A stretch of DNA of 52,061 nucleotides from JAUNKE01 sp041853585 (GCA_041853585.1 JBGZSM010000032.1:1-52061), one strand, 5' to 3'. Shown: positions 23,601 to 33,351, counted from the stretch's first letter. Translations and numbers: made by a program. Notes: generated by a model not told the origin, from the sequence alone.

Positions 23601-26432
23601 CTACCCAATATAATCATTGAAAGTGAAGTTATTATCCGTTGCCTCTTTCCCCTCTAAGTTAAAATACTCCGCATAAACATCTCTGGCAATCGCCGAGCCG
23701 AATCCGCCATGTCCTCCTTGGAAAAGCAAAGTCACAACTGCGATTTCAGGTTTTTCCGCCGGCGCGTATGACACGAACCAAGCGAACGGATCATATTCAT
23801 CCTTGTACTGATGAATACGCTCCAGCGTCATATTGGGGTTGAGTTCCAAAATTGCTCGCTGCATATAGATATGTCTTTTGAGTCGGTTCTTGTCTTCCTT
23901 TTCCAATTTGTCGGTCAGCGCAATCACTTCCTCTTTATTCACACCATAGTTCCCCATATATTGTAACAGATATGCCTCCTCGTCAGCAACAGGAATTCTA
24001 CCGGTTTTTTGTGCAGTTCCCGTTTTGGAAGCGACTTTTATCGGGAAACTTTTGAAATAGTTGCTCGCCGAGCCTTCGTCGGTTACATCTTCCATCCCTT
24101 CTCGAATGAAAGTAAGATTTGAATGATTTCGAAGCTCAATCTTTTTCGAAACCTTTTCGATGGACTTGCTCGTCAATTTGTCCGCCGATTCAATACTGCT
24201 CACGATATTCGCCTTGTTGAGATAGCCGTCATTGGCAATCGCCGAAACATAGCGCGCCATCTGAATCGGAGAATATTTGTGATATCCCTGCCCGATGGAC
24301 ATGTTGAAGCTGTCTCCCGTCTGCCATTTTGCCAAATTGAAATACGAATACTTTACCAAATCCGTTACCTTGTTGACATATTCACTTTTGACACCGAGAT
24401 TTTCCAATCGATGAACAATCTCCGAGCGACTTGGATTTTCTTCCATCCAACTGATGATGGTATCAATTTTTTCTTCATATTTATCTGATTCCGGCGTAAT
24501 GCCTTCAAAATAATTTTTCATCAATCGCAAAAGAACCGATTTGAGCTCACGCTTTTTGGATTCTATTTTCTCTTCAATGCTCGGCACTTCTCCCGCAATC
24601 TCCTCAATCTCCACTCCCGATTTTTCATTGAGACCGAAACGCTCGGAGTAATCCAAAATATCCTGCGCTTTGATGTTGATTGGAAGATTTCTTTCAGCAG
24701 CATAGTCATATCCGGTCGCCACCGAATAAAAATAAAAGTTGCAGGAGTCCCGAAGTGCATCCATCAGATTTTCCGGTCCGTGACTGCCGCGTTGTTGATT
24801 CCACAACCAACAACCGAAATATTTGCCGCCCATCTCGATATAACCTTTGTCATAAATCGAATGATGAGGACTCAGCCCGAGCTCGATTCCCGTCAAACCG
24901 GTAATCATTTTAAAAGTTGAACCCGGCGCAACCGTCGTCATCGTCGCAATATTATACAAAGGTTTCGGCGCAAGCTGGTCATTCAGATTCGCCGGCGTAA
25001 GGCTCGCAAAATCTTTGCTGCTTATTCCCTGAACAAAGAGATTCGGATTAAAATCCGGATAGCTCGCCATCGCCAAAATATCACCCGTCTTGACATCCAT
25101 TACGACCACCGCACCCGACTGCGCCTTGCTGTAAACGCGACGATTATCACGCATTCGAATATTTCCCCAAACCGATTCGTAATATCCGCCGTTTTGAATC
25201 GTGGTGAGCGTTTTTTTGAGCGATTCTTCCGCCACTTTTTGCAATTTCGAATCAATCGTAAGATAGAGTGTATCGCCCGCTTCGGAATCTTCCCGACCCA
25301 GCGTTTCAATCAAACGACCGCCGACATCCACGCGCACTTGCGTAAAGCCCTTCTTCCCGTTGAGCTCTTTTTCAAAACTTTTCTCGACACCGGTTTTTCC
25401 GATGATGTCGTTGAGCAAATAATTCTGCTCTTTGACATATTTATCAATTTCCGCCTGCGAGGAAATTTTCCCGAGCTGTCCCAAAATATGCGATGCGTGA
25501 TTATTCATCGGATAGTAGCGCACCGAGCTTGCCACGATACCCACGCCGCGAAGATTGATGGAGTTTTCCTCAATCTTGGCTACAGTATCCTTTTTGATAT
25601 CCTTCGCTATCAAAGTCGGCTCGTATTGGTAATATCCTTTTTGACTGATGGAGGTACGAATATTGAGTATCTGCCTCGCATCCGAATCATTCATCGACTC
25701 ATCGATATCATAATACTTACGCATGTAGCCGAACACATCCTTTGCGGACGCCTGATACATTCTTTCCTTATCGCCGCCGAAATCATCTTTGAAACGATAC
25801 AGATATTTATCGATGAACTCATGTTTTTTGACGATTTCAGTAAACTCATTATGCTTTACGGAAATCGGCGGATAATATCCCGCATCGATAATCTTCGACT
25901 GGATGCTGTTCTTGTCCTCGCCCGGCTCGACTGCAATCGCGCCGTCTCTCACCAAAATCTCTACAATATAATCAAAAGTTTGCTCCGCCGTGAAATCCAA
26001 AGGAATCTCATTCGACTTCTTCCATTTTTCAACATTTTGGTCATAGGTAAATTCATATTGCCCATTCTCAATAATAATCGGAAATTCGTCGATAATTTCT
26101 TCTTTATTCTTCTTCAAGATATCAATCGTTGAAGAAATCACTTGGTTCAAATTTTCCGATTGCATATTGCCCGGATAAATTTCAACCGAAAAAGCCTCTC
26201 GGTTGCCCGCCAACAAAGTACCGTGACGGTCTCGAATCTCTCCGCGAGGCGCATCGATGATAATTTTACGGTAAACCGTATTTTTGGCAATATCCGCATA
26301 GATATTTCCTTTTATAATCGAAACATGAACCGCTTTGAGCATCATCATCACGAAAAAAATGCACATCATCAGATACATAATTTTGCTGCGAATCTCAACG
26401 CGGCTCTCTTTTTGCTCTTTTATTCTATTCAT
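23601..26432 (-). CDS. mrdA: Penicillin-binding protein 2 (class B transpeptidase, elongation)
   Basis: This 943-residue protein has one amino-terminal transmembrane helix (about 19-40), a PBP dimerisation region and a transpeptidase domain. The active-site motifs are SxxK at S505-K508 (PGSTFKM), SxN at S563-N565 (DSCNF) and KTG at 803-805 (ASKTGTA). It is longer than most PBP2 proteins (about 600-720). Two extra charged helical stretches stand out: about 617-695, before the NMSIGQGY motif, and about 812-880, between KTG and WFVSYAPA. It partners RodA in side-wall synthesis. It lies two bases after mreD. Confidence 0.93.
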   Translation of the reverse strand: MNRIKEQKESRVEIRSKIMYLMMCIFFVMMMLKAVHVSIIKGNIYADIAKNTVYRKIIIDAPRGEIRDRHGTLLAGNREAFSVEIYPGNMQSENLNQVISSTIDILKKNKEEIIDEFPIIIENGQYEFTYDQNVEKWKKSNEIPLDFTAEQTFDYIVEILVRDGAIAVEPGEDKNSIQSKIIDAGYYPPISVKHNEFTEIVKKHEFIDKYLYRFKDDFGGDKERMYQASAKDVFGYMRKYYDIDESMNDSDARQILNIRTSISQKGYYQYEPTLIAKDIKKDTVAKIEENSINLRGVGIVASSVRYYPMNNHASHILGQLGKISSQAEIDKYVKEQNYLLNDIIGKTGVEKSFEKELNGKKGFTQVRVDVGGRLIETLGREDSEAGDTLYLTIDSKLQKVAEESLKKTLTTIQNGGYYESVWGNIRMRDNRRVYSKAQSGAVVVMDVKTGDILAMASYPDFNPNLFVQGISSKDFASLTPANLNDQLAPKPLYNIATMTTVAPGSTFKMITGLTGIELGLSPHHSIYDKGYIEMGGKYFGCWLWNQQRGSHGPENLMDALRDSCNFYFYSVATGYDYAAERNLPINIKAQDILDYSERFGLNEKSGVEIEEIAGEVPSIEEKIESKKRELKSVLLRLMKNYFEGITPESDKYEEKIDTIISWMEENPSRSEIVHRLENLGVKSEYVNKVTDLVKYSYFNLAKWQTGDSFNMSIGQGYHKYSPIQMARYVSAIANDGYLNKANIVSSIESADKLTSKSIEKVSKKIELRNHSNLTFIREGMEDVTDEGSASNYFKSFPIKVASKTGTAQKTGRIPVADEEAYLLQYMGNYGVNKEEVIALTDKLEKEDKNRLKRHIYMQRAILELNPNMTLERIHQYKDEYDPFAWFVSYAPAEKPEIAVVTLLFQGGHGGFGSAIARDVYAEYFNLEGKEATDNNFTFNDYIG

Positions 26433-26433
26433 T

Positions 26434-26925
26434 TTACCACCAGTTTTTCATGATATGCTTGGAAATCGGTCTAAGCATCGCATTGAGCAAGACACCCGCC
26501 ACCGTATTGCTCAAAACATTTCTCCATAACAGCCGAGGAAAAACGGCAATCTCTTGCGGCACATACAAAATCTGATTGACTAAAAATTGATAGGTAAAAA
26601 AAATTGCCGAGCTGATTATCAAAATGACAACCACGCTCCACAGTTTTTCTTCATACAATTTATCAATCAGCACTCTTGCCAAAGCCGTCAACGCCAACAA
26701 AATTATCAAGTTGACGCCGAAATATCTGCTGATGAGCAAATCATAGACGAAGCCCAAGATGACGATACAGGTGTAATCGGTCTTTGTATCCACATTGAGC
26801 GCCAATGCGATTGCATACACGAACAACAGATTCAAATTCGTGCCGAGAATTTTAAATTTATTGCTCAGCGTCAATTCCAGAATAATGACCAACAAGCCAA
26901 TCAAAGTTAAAACAATTCGCTTCAT
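26434..26925 (-). CDS. mreD: Rod-shape protein MreD
   Basis: This 163-residue protein is almost entirely hydrophobic, with five or so transmembrane segments (for example LTLIGLLVIILELTLSNKF and INLLFVYAIALAL-like stretches). Sequence identity in this family is low, so the call rests on size, topology and the position between mreC and the PBP2 gene. It belongs to the elongasome with MreC and RodA. Confidence 0.85.
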   Translation of the reverse strand: MKRIVLTLIGLLVIILELTLSNKFKILGTNLNLLFVYAIALALNVDTKTDYTCIVILGFVYDLLISRYFGVNLIILLALTALARVLIDKLYEEKLWSVVVILIISSAIFFTYQFLVNQILYVPQEIAVFPRLLWRNVLSNTVAGVLLNAMLRPISKHIMKNWW

Positions 26926-26926
26926 A

Positions 26927-27763
26927 CTAATCCAAAGTCCTTGTATTCACTACCAAAAGTTTGTTCAAATCATTGTAGTCGGTATAAGGTTTTATCACGA
27001 TATATTTGAGTAAGTTGGATTGGTCCTCAATCACCTGATACACTTCGCCAATCTCAATGCCCGACGGATAAATTCCCATGCCCGATGTAATCAAAATATC
27101 TCCGACGAGCACATCCTGATTTTCAAAAACATAGCCCTTGAGCATATCCTGCGGCATATTATCAAACACATCGGAGTTGATATTCTGACTCGCAATTCCG
27201 TTGATGGTATCGCCGCGCACTGCTTTGAAACTGATAGAAACCTGCGAATCCAAAATCGACAACACCTTGCTGTAATCCTTTTGCGCATCCTGAACAATGC
27301 CCGCCAGCCCATTGCCGCTGAGAACCAAATTTCCTTTCTTGACCCCGTCGTTTGAGCCCGCCGAAATCAAAAAAGTCGTGTAAAAATCGTTGCCGTCCTT
27401 TGCAATCAAATCGGCAGTAATATGTTTATCATAGATTTGCTCTTCCTTGTGATTGAGCATCTTTTTCAAATCATTGAGCTCACTCAATTCTTTCTCGGAA
27501 ATCACATTGTCTATCAACTGCTTGCGCAATTTTGCATTTTCCGTTTCAAGCTCACGAATCTTGATGTCTTTTTCGTCATGAATATATTTCTCATCCACAA
27601 AATTGATTGCGGTATCCGTCGTTTTGGAAACTTTTTCAAGAATCGGACTCAACGCCATCCGCAAAATCGAATTCCCAAAAATCTCATTAAAGACAAAGAT
27701 GACGGCAACTACCCCGAGCAATATACCCAGCACTCTCTTTGATTTTAAATTTCTATTTTTCAT
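26927..27763 (-). CDS. mreC: Rod-shape-determining protein MreC
   Basis: This 278-residue protein has an amino-terminal transmembrane helix (about 10-30, VLGILLGVVAVIFVFNE), a coiled coil (about 60-100, IKIRELETENAKLRKQL) and a beta-barrel domain (about 115-270, ISAGSNDGVKKGNLVLSGNGLAGIV in parts). The start is taken as ATG 27763, just after the radC stop; the frame is open further upstream but would run deep into radC. No strong binding site is visible, so translational coupling to radC is likely. Confidence 0.9.
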   Translation of the reverse strand: MKNRNLKSKRVLGILLGVVAVIFVFNEIFGNSILRMALSPILEKVSKTTDTAINFVDEKYIHDEKDIKIRELETENAKLRKQLIDNVISEKELSELNDLKKMLNHKEEQIYDKHITADLIAKDGNDFYTTFLISAGSNDGVKKGNLVLSGNGLAGIVQDAQKDYSKVLSILDSQVSISFKAVRGDTINGIASQNINSDVFDNMPQDMLKGYVFENQDVLVGDILITSGMGIYPSGIEIGEVYQVIEDQSNLLKYIVIKPYTDYNDLNKLLVVNTRTLD

Positions 27764-27767
27764 CTCA

Positions 27768-28442
27768 TTAAATATATCCAAGCTTTTTGATACTTGAATA
27801 TGTTCCATCTCCTATAATGATATGGTCTACCAGCTCTATTCCCATAATTTTGCCTGCATCAAGAATTCTTCTCGTAAGTAAAATATCCTGCTCACTCGGC
27901 GTCGGGTCGCCCGACGGATGATTATGTACCAACACCAGAGTGTTTGCACATCGCACCACCGCTTCTCGAAACACCTCCCTCGGATGCACGATTGACGAAT
28001 TCAAACTTCCCTCCGACAACTGCACATCGCCGACGATACCCCCTTTGGTATCAAGCAAAAGCAATTTGACAACTTCCTTTTTCTGATAGCGAAGCTCTTC
28101 CATAAAAATATCCGCCACCGTTTCCGGCGAATCGATACGATAACGCTCCGCCGCCTTCGTTTTTGAAATCCGTTTGCTCAGCTCCAGCGCCGCATAAATT
28201 TTGGTCGCCTTGCCCGCTCCGATTCCTTTTATACTCATCAGTTGCTCGAGCGTAATATCCGCAAGCCCTCGTATCCCATTTGCTTTTTCAATAATCTGTT
28301 TCCCTAAATCAATCGCAGAACATTTCGCTGTTCCCGAATTGATAATAATCGCCAACAATTCTTCTTCACCGAGCGAACTCGCTCCGTAAGTCATCAGCTT
28401 TTCTCGTGGACGGTCCTGTAGAAAGATTTCTTTTATTTTCAT
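27768..28442 (-). CDS. radC: RadC/MPN-domain protein (JAB1-type metalloprotease fold)
   Basis: This 224-residue protein combines an amino-terminal helix-hairpin-helix region (MSIKGIGAGKATKIYAALEL) with a carboxyl MPN/JAMM-type domain, including VLVHNHPSGDPTPSEQD (HxHPSGxxxPSxxD). The cellular role remains poorly defined and DNA repair is not well supported. Start 28442 is chosen because GAGGGG stands seven bases upstream. It opens the shape and division operon, as in many Firmicutes. Confidence 0.92.
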   Translation of the reverse strand: MKIKEIFLQDRPREKLMTYGASSLGEEELLAIIINSGTAKCSAIDLGKQIIEKANGIRGLADITLEQLMSIKGIGAGKATKIYAALELSKRISKTKAAERYRIDSPETVADIFMEELRYQKKEVVKLLLLDTKGGIVGDVQLSEGSLNSSIVHPREVFREAVVRCANTLVLVHNHPSGDPTPSEQDILLTRRILDAGKIMGIELVDHIIIGDGTYSSIKKLGYI

Positions 28443-28494
28443 AAGATTCCCCTCAATCATATTCCATACTCAATCATACTCGCATCCATTTTAT

Positions 28495-28503
28495 AGTATA
28501 ACA
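28495..28503 (-). promoter_or_regulatory. Extended -10 promoter of the radC-mre-min operon
   Basis: On the minus strand the sequence TGTTATACT is an extended -10 box, about 50 bases before the radC start. No good -35 hexamer is visible, which is common for extended -10 promoters. Confidence 0.45.
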
Positions 28504-28655
28504 CGCAACTTTAACGATTTCCACAAAAAACATCGCAATCATTCAATTTTTTTAATATCCTCACTGTAAAAAACAATGCTTAACAAAATATGTAAAATTT
28601 TTGTTGATTTTTTGCAAGAAAAATAAGCGTCGATGCTTTCAACAAAGCTTTTTAC

Positions 28656-28682
28656 AAAAAAAGAAGAGCCACTTGACTCTTC
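28656..28682 (-). terminator. Intrinsic terminator downstream of the methyltransferase gene
   Basis: GAAGAG (28663-28668) and CTCTTC (28677-28682) form a stem with an eight-base loop, followed on the minus strand by seven T residues. Confidence 0.75.
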
Positions 28683-28765
28683 CTATGTCCCCAAATCTCG
28701 ATTTGTCATTCTTCATTTTGAATTCAACATTCCGTTTGCAATTTTAAATCTCGTTTTAACGGTAT

Positions 28766-29608
28766 CTACCTATTATATGTGAATTTCACCAATCGGTTAT
28801 TAAACAGATAGATTATCGGTGTCATCAATCGTTGAAATCCTCTCAGATGTTTTTTCATTTCATCGGTAAAATTGATACAACCGATTTGTTTGAGTTTCGG
28901 ATTGAGTTCCAGCAACTCGCTCCCATCTTTGACACCAAAATAAAATTGCGCATTTGTTTTTTTGACCGCCTTATTGACTTTCGCTCTTCCTACCATTATC
29001 TTGGATATGCAGTCCAAATGCAATTCAAATTGCTCAAAGTTGTCCGTCAACAAATTCAATAATTTTTTTATTTCCTCCGGCTGAAAGTACATTATCACGC
29101 CCTCCGATATAATCAAGAGTTTTTTTCCTTGGAGGTCGATTTCTCTTGTCCATGTTTCGTCCAGCGCGGACTTTGAAATAAATTTTACCCGCTCGCTCTC
29201 TTGAAAAAATTTTTTGCGAACTTCAATCACTTCCGGAAAATCCAAATCATACCAATGAATTTTGCCATTGTCTAAGCGATGAAACCTCGTATCCAATCCC
29301 GAACCGATGGATACAATATGTGCGTCGGGATGCGCTTGGATAAATTTCTGTATTTCAATATCCATCGTTTTTGCCCGAGCTAAAGACCCCATATCATTTT
29401 TGAACTCTCTTGGGAAAGCTGAAAAGTCATAATCAATCTGCTCAACCATCTCCGCGGATTTTTTATCATTCAATATAGGATTGCTTGAATGAAAATCTCT
29501 CGCTCGCGCAACCAGTGTAATAAGCATGGTTTCCATAACCCCTTGTAATTTTATTTTCATAAAATCTTGTATGATATTTATAGAAACTAAATCATACTCT
29601 CCTTTCAT
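28766..29608 (-). CDS. Class I SAM-dependent methyltransferase, LCMT/TcmP-like
   Basis: This protein of up to 280 residues has the glycine-rich SAM motif VSIGSGLDTRFHRL (about 96-109), followed by WYDLDFPEVIEVRKKFF and LLIISEGVIMYFQPEEI. This is the pattern of the leucine-carboxyl-methyltransferase superfamily (PPM1, TcmP-like O-methyltransferases). The substrate is unknown. The start is uncertain: ATG 29608 has no clear binding site, and in-frame ATGs at 29560 and 29536 are possible. It stands alone between eno and radC with its own terminator. Confidence 0.8.
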   Translation of the reverse strand: MKGEYDLVSINIIQDFMKIKLQGVMETMLITLVARARDFHSSNPILNDKKSAEMVEQIDYDFSAFPREFKNDMGSLARAKTMDIEIQKFIQAHPDAHIVSIGSGLDTRFHRLDNGKIHWYDLDFPEVIEVRKKFFQESERVKFISKSALDETWTREIDLQGKKLLIISEGVIMYFQPEEIKKLLNLLTDNFEQFELHLDCISKIMVGRAKVNKAVKKTNAQFYFGVKDGSELLELNPKLKQIGCINFTDEMKKHLRGFQRLMTPIIYLFNNRLVKFTYNR

Positions 29609-29632
29609 TATTTTGTTTGTGTCATAATATCC

Positions 29633-29705
29633 AGATGCTGTAGACTTTTAATTTGCTCCTTGTAGCTTAGACTACTAAAGGAATTGTATTGCCGATACAG
29701 CATCT
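29633..29705. other. Long inverted repeat between the methyltransferase gene and eno
   Basis: AGATGCTGTA (29633-29642) is the exact reverse complement of TACAGCATCT (29696-29705). Inside it smaller arms TCCTT...AAGGA and GTAG...CTAC can pair, giving a nested hairpin of about 70 bases with no coding capacity. Confidence 0.55.
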
Positions 29706-29711
29706 AAAGCC

Positions 29712-29760
29712 AAAAGAAACTTTGCCTTTCGAAATCAAATCCAAAAACAAAGTTTCTTTT
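29712..29760 (-). terminator. Intrinsic terminator of the gap-eno operon
   Basis: AAAAGAAACTTTG (29712-29724) pairs perfectly over 13 positions with CAAAGTTTCTTTT (29748-29760), ending in T on the minus strand, 18 bases past the eno stop. Confidence 0.88.
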
Positions 29761-29777
29761 ATTCGAGAATGTCTCGA

Positions 29778-31067
29778 TTATTTTTTTAGATTATAGAAAG
29801 CATCCATTCCTTTATATTGTGAAATTCCTTCCAATTCGTCTTCGATGCGAATAAGCTGATTGTATTTTGCAACTCGGTCGGTTCGAGACGGTGCTCCGGT
29901 TTTGATTTGTCCGGCATTGGTTGCAACGACAAGGTCTGCAATTGTCGTATCTTCGGTTTCTCCCGAGCGATGTGAAATGATTGCGGTATATCCCGCTTTT
30001 TTCGCCATTTCAATCGCATCCAATGTTTCGGTAATGGTTCCGATTTGGTTCAGCTTAATTAAAATAGAGTTGGCGATTCCTTTTTCAATTCCTTGCGCCA
30101 ATTTCTCCGTATTGGTTACAAACAAATCATCGCCGACGATTTGAATTTTGTTTCCGAGTTTTTCGGTCATCAATTTGAATCCGTCCCAGTCGTTTTCATC
30201 CAATCCGTCTTCGATGGAAACAATCGGATAGCGACTTACCCAATCTTCGTAGAATGCAACCATCTGTTTGCTGGTAAGCGATTTGTTTTCGCCGGCAAGC
30301 ACATATTTTTTCTTCTTCTTGTCGTAGAATGAAGATGCCGCCGCGTCCATCGCAATTTTTACTTGCGTTCCGGCTTTGTATCCGGCTTTTTTGATAGCGT
30401 CCATAATTGCTTTGAGCGCTTCTTCGTTGGATTTCAAATTCGGTGCAAAACCGCCTTCGTCACCAACTGCGGTACTGAGTCCCTGCGCATGAAGTACCGC
30501 TTTGAGCGCGTGGAAGATTTCAGCGCCCATACGAAGTGCTTCCTTCCATGATTTCGCTCCCACCGGCATAATCATAAATTCTTGGAAATCGACATTGTTG
30601 TCCGCATGCTGTCCGCCGTTTACAATATTCATCATCGGTACCGGCAAGGTTTTTGCGTTGACCCCGCCGATGTAACGGTAGAGCGGCATGCCGAGTTCTT
30701 CAGCCGCAGCTTTCGCAACCGCCATCGAAACGCCCAAAATCGCATTGGCTCCCAATTTCGCTTTATTCGGTGTTCCGTCCAGCTCGATAAGATATTCGTC
30801 GATGCCCACTTGGTCAAAAACATTCCAACCTTCAAGCTCCGGAGCGATAATTTCATTTACATTCTTAACGGCCTTGAGCACGCCTTTGCCCAAATATCTT
30901 TTTTTGTCGCCGTCACGCAATTCAACCGCTTCATATTCTCCGGTCGATGCACCGGACGGAACCGCAGCGCGTCCAATCATGCCGCTGTCGAGCGTCACTT
31001 CCACTTCAACGGTCGGATTTCCTCTTGAATCCAATATTTCTCTTGCATAAATCTCTGAAATATACAT
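29778..31067 (-). CDS. eno: Enolase
   Basis: This 429-residue enzyme converts 2-phosphoglycerate to phosphoenolpyruvate. The signature ILIKLNQIGTITET and the catalytic surroundings GDEGGFAPNL, SIEDGLDENDWDG and ISHRSGETEDT are intact, and the length is standard. It lies eight bases after gpmI as the last gene of the lower-glycolysis operon gap-pgk-tpiA-gpmI-eno, followed by a strong terminator. Confidence 0.98.
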   Translation of the reverse strand: MYISEIYAREILDSRGNPTVEVEVTLDSGMIGRAAVPSGASTGEYEAVELRDGDKKRYLGKGVLKAVKNVNEIIAPELEGWNVFDQVGIDEYLIELDGTPNKAKLGANAILGVSMAVAKAAAEELGMPLYRYIGGVNAKTLPVPMMNIVNGGQHADNNVDFQEFMIMPVGAKSWKEALRMGAEIFHALKAVLHAQGLSTAVGDEGGFAPNLKSNEEALKAIMDAIKKAGYKAGTQVKIAMDAAASSFYDKKKKKYVLAGENKSLTSKQMVAFYEDWVSRYPIVSIEDGLDENDWDGFKLMTEKLGNKIQIVGDDLFVTNTEKLAQGIEKGIANSILIKLNQIGTITETLDAIEMAKKAGYTAIISHRSGETEDTTIADLVVATNAGQIKTGAPSRTDRVAKYNQLIRIEDELEGISQYKGMDAFYNLKK

Positions 31068-31075
31068 ACTGCCTC

Positions 31076-32596
31076 CTATTTTTTAATCAAAGTTTTGCCC
31101 AGCATCTCCGCCGGTTTTTCCAAATCTAAAATATCGAGCATGGTCGGTGCCAAGTCGCTCAAAATTCCATCTTCTCGCAATAATGCCTTCCGATTTTTGT
31201 CATCGATATACAGCAGGGTCACGCGATTGGTCGTGTGCGCGGTAAAAGGTGTTCCGTCGTTCGCCAGCATTTGCTCCGCATTTCCATGGTCGGCGGTCAA
31301 TAAAACGGCGCCGCCCATCTCCAAAATTTTCGGGATGACTCTGCCGATGCAATCATCGACCGCTTCAACCGCTTTGACCGCGGCTTCAAAAACGCCCGTA
31401 TGACCGACCATATCGCAATTCGCATAATTGAGTACGATAACATCCTTCGGCTCGCTCGCCAAATCCGCAAGCAATCGATCTGTCACTTCATACGCGGACA
31501 TCTCCGGTTTCAAATCGTAGGTCGGCACTTTCGGTGACGCGACCAAAATTCTTGACTCGCCCGCATACTCGGTTTCTCTTCCCCCATTGAAGAAGAAAGT
31601 GACATGCGGATATTTTTCAGTTTCCGCAATTCGAAGCTGCGTCAAGTTGTTCTTTGAAATAAATTCGCCGAATGTGTTTTGCAAAGTCTCCGGCTTAAAT
31701 GCAACTTCGACATTTCGAATCGTCACATCGTATTGCGTCATCGTCACATAATGCGTGTTGATTTTTTGTCTTTCAAATCCTTGGAAATCTTCATCCACAA
31801 TCGCTCGAGTAAGCTCTCTGGCTCTGTCCGGACGGAAGTTGAAGAAGATAACGGAGTCTCCGTTTTGGATTCCCGAATAATTTTCCAGAGTCACGAGCGG
31901 AACGATAAATTCATCGGTCACGCCTTCGATATAGGAATTCTCAACCGCCGATTTCGCAGAATTTGTCAAAATGCCTTTGCCTTCCGCAACCGCTCGATAG
32001 GCTTTTTCAACTCGTTCCCAACGATTGTCTCTGTCCATCGCATAATATCGTCCCGAAACCGTCGCCAATTCGCCGACTCCGATTTCATTCATATAGTTTT
32101 GAATTTCCGCAATATAGGAAATGCCCGACTTCGGCGGTGTATCGCGTCCGTCCATAAATGCGTGAACATAGACTTTGGATAATCCCTGTTTTTTTGCAAA
32201 ATCGAGCAGTCCTTTGAGATGGTTGATATGGGAATGCACGCCGCCGTCGGAGAGCAGACCGAGCAGATGCAAAGCCTTGCCATTTTTTGCATTTTGCATC
32301 GCTGAAAGCAATTCCTGATTTTCAAAAAAATTGCCGTCGGCAATGGATTTTGAAATTCGGGTCAGCTCTTGATAAACAATTCTGCCCGCGCCGATATTCA
32401 AATGCCCCACTTCCGAATTTCCCATCTGTCCGTCGGGAAGTCCCACATCATTTCCGCTCGCTCCAAGCGTAGTTTTGGGATAATTTTTGTAAAAATAGTC
32501 AAAGTTCGGCTTGTTTGCAGCGGAAACTGCATTGCCATACTCATTATCAATGATTGCAAAACCATCCAATATGATTAGCGCAACCGGTTTTCTCAT
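31076..32596 (-). CDS. gpmI: 2,3-bisphosphoglycerate-independent phosphoglycerate mutase
   Basis: This 506-residue Mn-dependent enzyme of the alkaline phosphatase superfamily has LIILDGFA at the start, the phosphoserine motif GQMGNSEVGHLNIGAGR, HAFMDGRDTPP and the metal site LLTADHGNAEQM. Its length is typical. It lies 11 bases after tpiA and 8 before eno. Confidence 0.97.
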   Translation of the reverse strand: MRKPVALIILDGFAIIDNEYGNAVSAANKPNFDYFYKNYPKTTLGASGNDVGLPDGQMGNSEVGHLNIGAGRIVYQELTRISKSIADGNFFENQELLSAMQNAKNGKALHLLGLLSDGGVHSHINHLKGLLDFAKKQGLSKVYVHAFMDGRDTPPKSGISYIAEIQNYMNEIGVGELATVSGRYYAMDRDNRWERVEKAYRAVAEGKGILTNSAKSAVENSYIEGVTDEFIVPLVTLENYSGIQNGDSVIFFNFRPDRARELTRAIVDEDFQGFERQKINTHYVTMTQYDVTIRNVEVAFKPETLQNTFGEFISKNNLTQLRIAETEKYPHVTFFFNGGRETEYAGESRILVASPKVPTYDLKPEMSAYEVTDRLLADLASEPKDVIVLNYANCDMVGHTGVFEAAVKAVEAVDDCIGRVIPKILEMGGAVLLTADHGNAEQMLANDGTPFTAHTTNRVTLLYIDDKNRKALLREDGILSDLAPTMLDILDLEKPAEMLGKTLIKK

Positions 32597-32607
32597 ATTT
32601 GCTCCTT

Positions 32608-33351
32608 CTAAAAATTCACAAGCTCCGCAAAATCATCCGCTTGCAATGCCGCTCCACCGATGAGCGCTCCGTCGATGTCGGATTGGCTCATGATTTCTTT
32701 AATATTGGACGGCTTGACGGAACCGCCGTATTGAATACGGATTTTTTCGCTTCGTTCTTTGTCAAATTGTTTTTCTACCACTTGTCGAATGAAAGCACAT
32801 ACTTCGTTCGCCTGCTCAGCGGTTGCGGTTTTACCCGTTCCGATTGCCCAAATCGGCTCATAAGCGATGACAATTTTTTCAATCTCCGATTTGTCGATAC
32901 CTTCGAGTGCTTTTACGACCTGATTTTCTATAATTTTTTTGGTTAAATCACTTTCTCTTTGCTCCAAGCTTTCGCCAACGCAGATAATCGGTGTCAAGCC
33001 GACAAGCAATGCTTTTTTCGCTTTGAGATTGACCATCTCATCCGTTTCGCCGAAATATTGCCTTCTTTCGGAATGACCGATAATCACATATTTGGTTCCG
33101 ATTTCCAAAAGCATCGGTGCCGAAATTTCTCCGGTAAACGCCCCTTTGTCCTCATAATAAAAATTTTGTGCGCCGACGCCCACTTTGGCACTCAATTTTT
33201 GAGCAAGTTCCCGAATTGCCGTAAAAGGTGCGCATATCACCGCTTCCACTTCGGGATTGAGATTTTTATTCAAAAGAGCGGATGCAAATTCATTCGTTTC
33301 CGCTATCGTTTTATGCATTTTCCAGTTTCCTGCGATAATTGGTTTTCTCAT
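32608..33351 (-). CDS. tpiA: Triosephosphate isomerase
   Basis: This 247-residue TIM barrel has NWKMHKT (catalytic lysine), IIGHSERRQYFGETD (catalytic histidine), AYEPIWAIGTGKTA (catalytic glutamate and flexible loop) and YGGSVKPSN. Its ATG overlaps the pgk stop by one base. Confidence 0.98.
   Translation of the reverse strand: MRKPIIAGNWKMHKTIAETNEFASALLNKNLNPEVEAVICAPFTAIRELAQKLSAKVGVGAQNFYYEDKGAFTGEISAPMLLEIGTKYVIIGHSERRQYFGETDEMVNLKAKKALLVGLTPIICVGESLEQRESDLTKKIIENQVVKALEGIDKSEIEKIVIAYEPIWAIGTGKTATAEQANEVCAFIRQVVEKQFDKERSEKIRIQYGGSVKPSNIKEIMSQSDIDGALIGGAALQADDFAELVNF

Larger units (their letters stand above)
28443..28765. other. Intergenic region upstream of radC
   Basis: About 320 bases with no gene. 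It holds the radC promoter near 28500 (minus strand), a terminator for the methyltransferase gene (28656-28682) and AT-rich text. The sequence TATGATTGAG occurs twice, 18 bases apart, in the radC leader on the minus strand; the second copy ends in the ribosome binding site. Confidence 0.6.

Noticed and set aside
25194..26132. 312-codon open frame on the plus strand antisense to mrdA
   Set aside because: It lies wholly inside the mrdA gene, has no binding site or recognisable domain, and mirrors the codon bias of the real gene.
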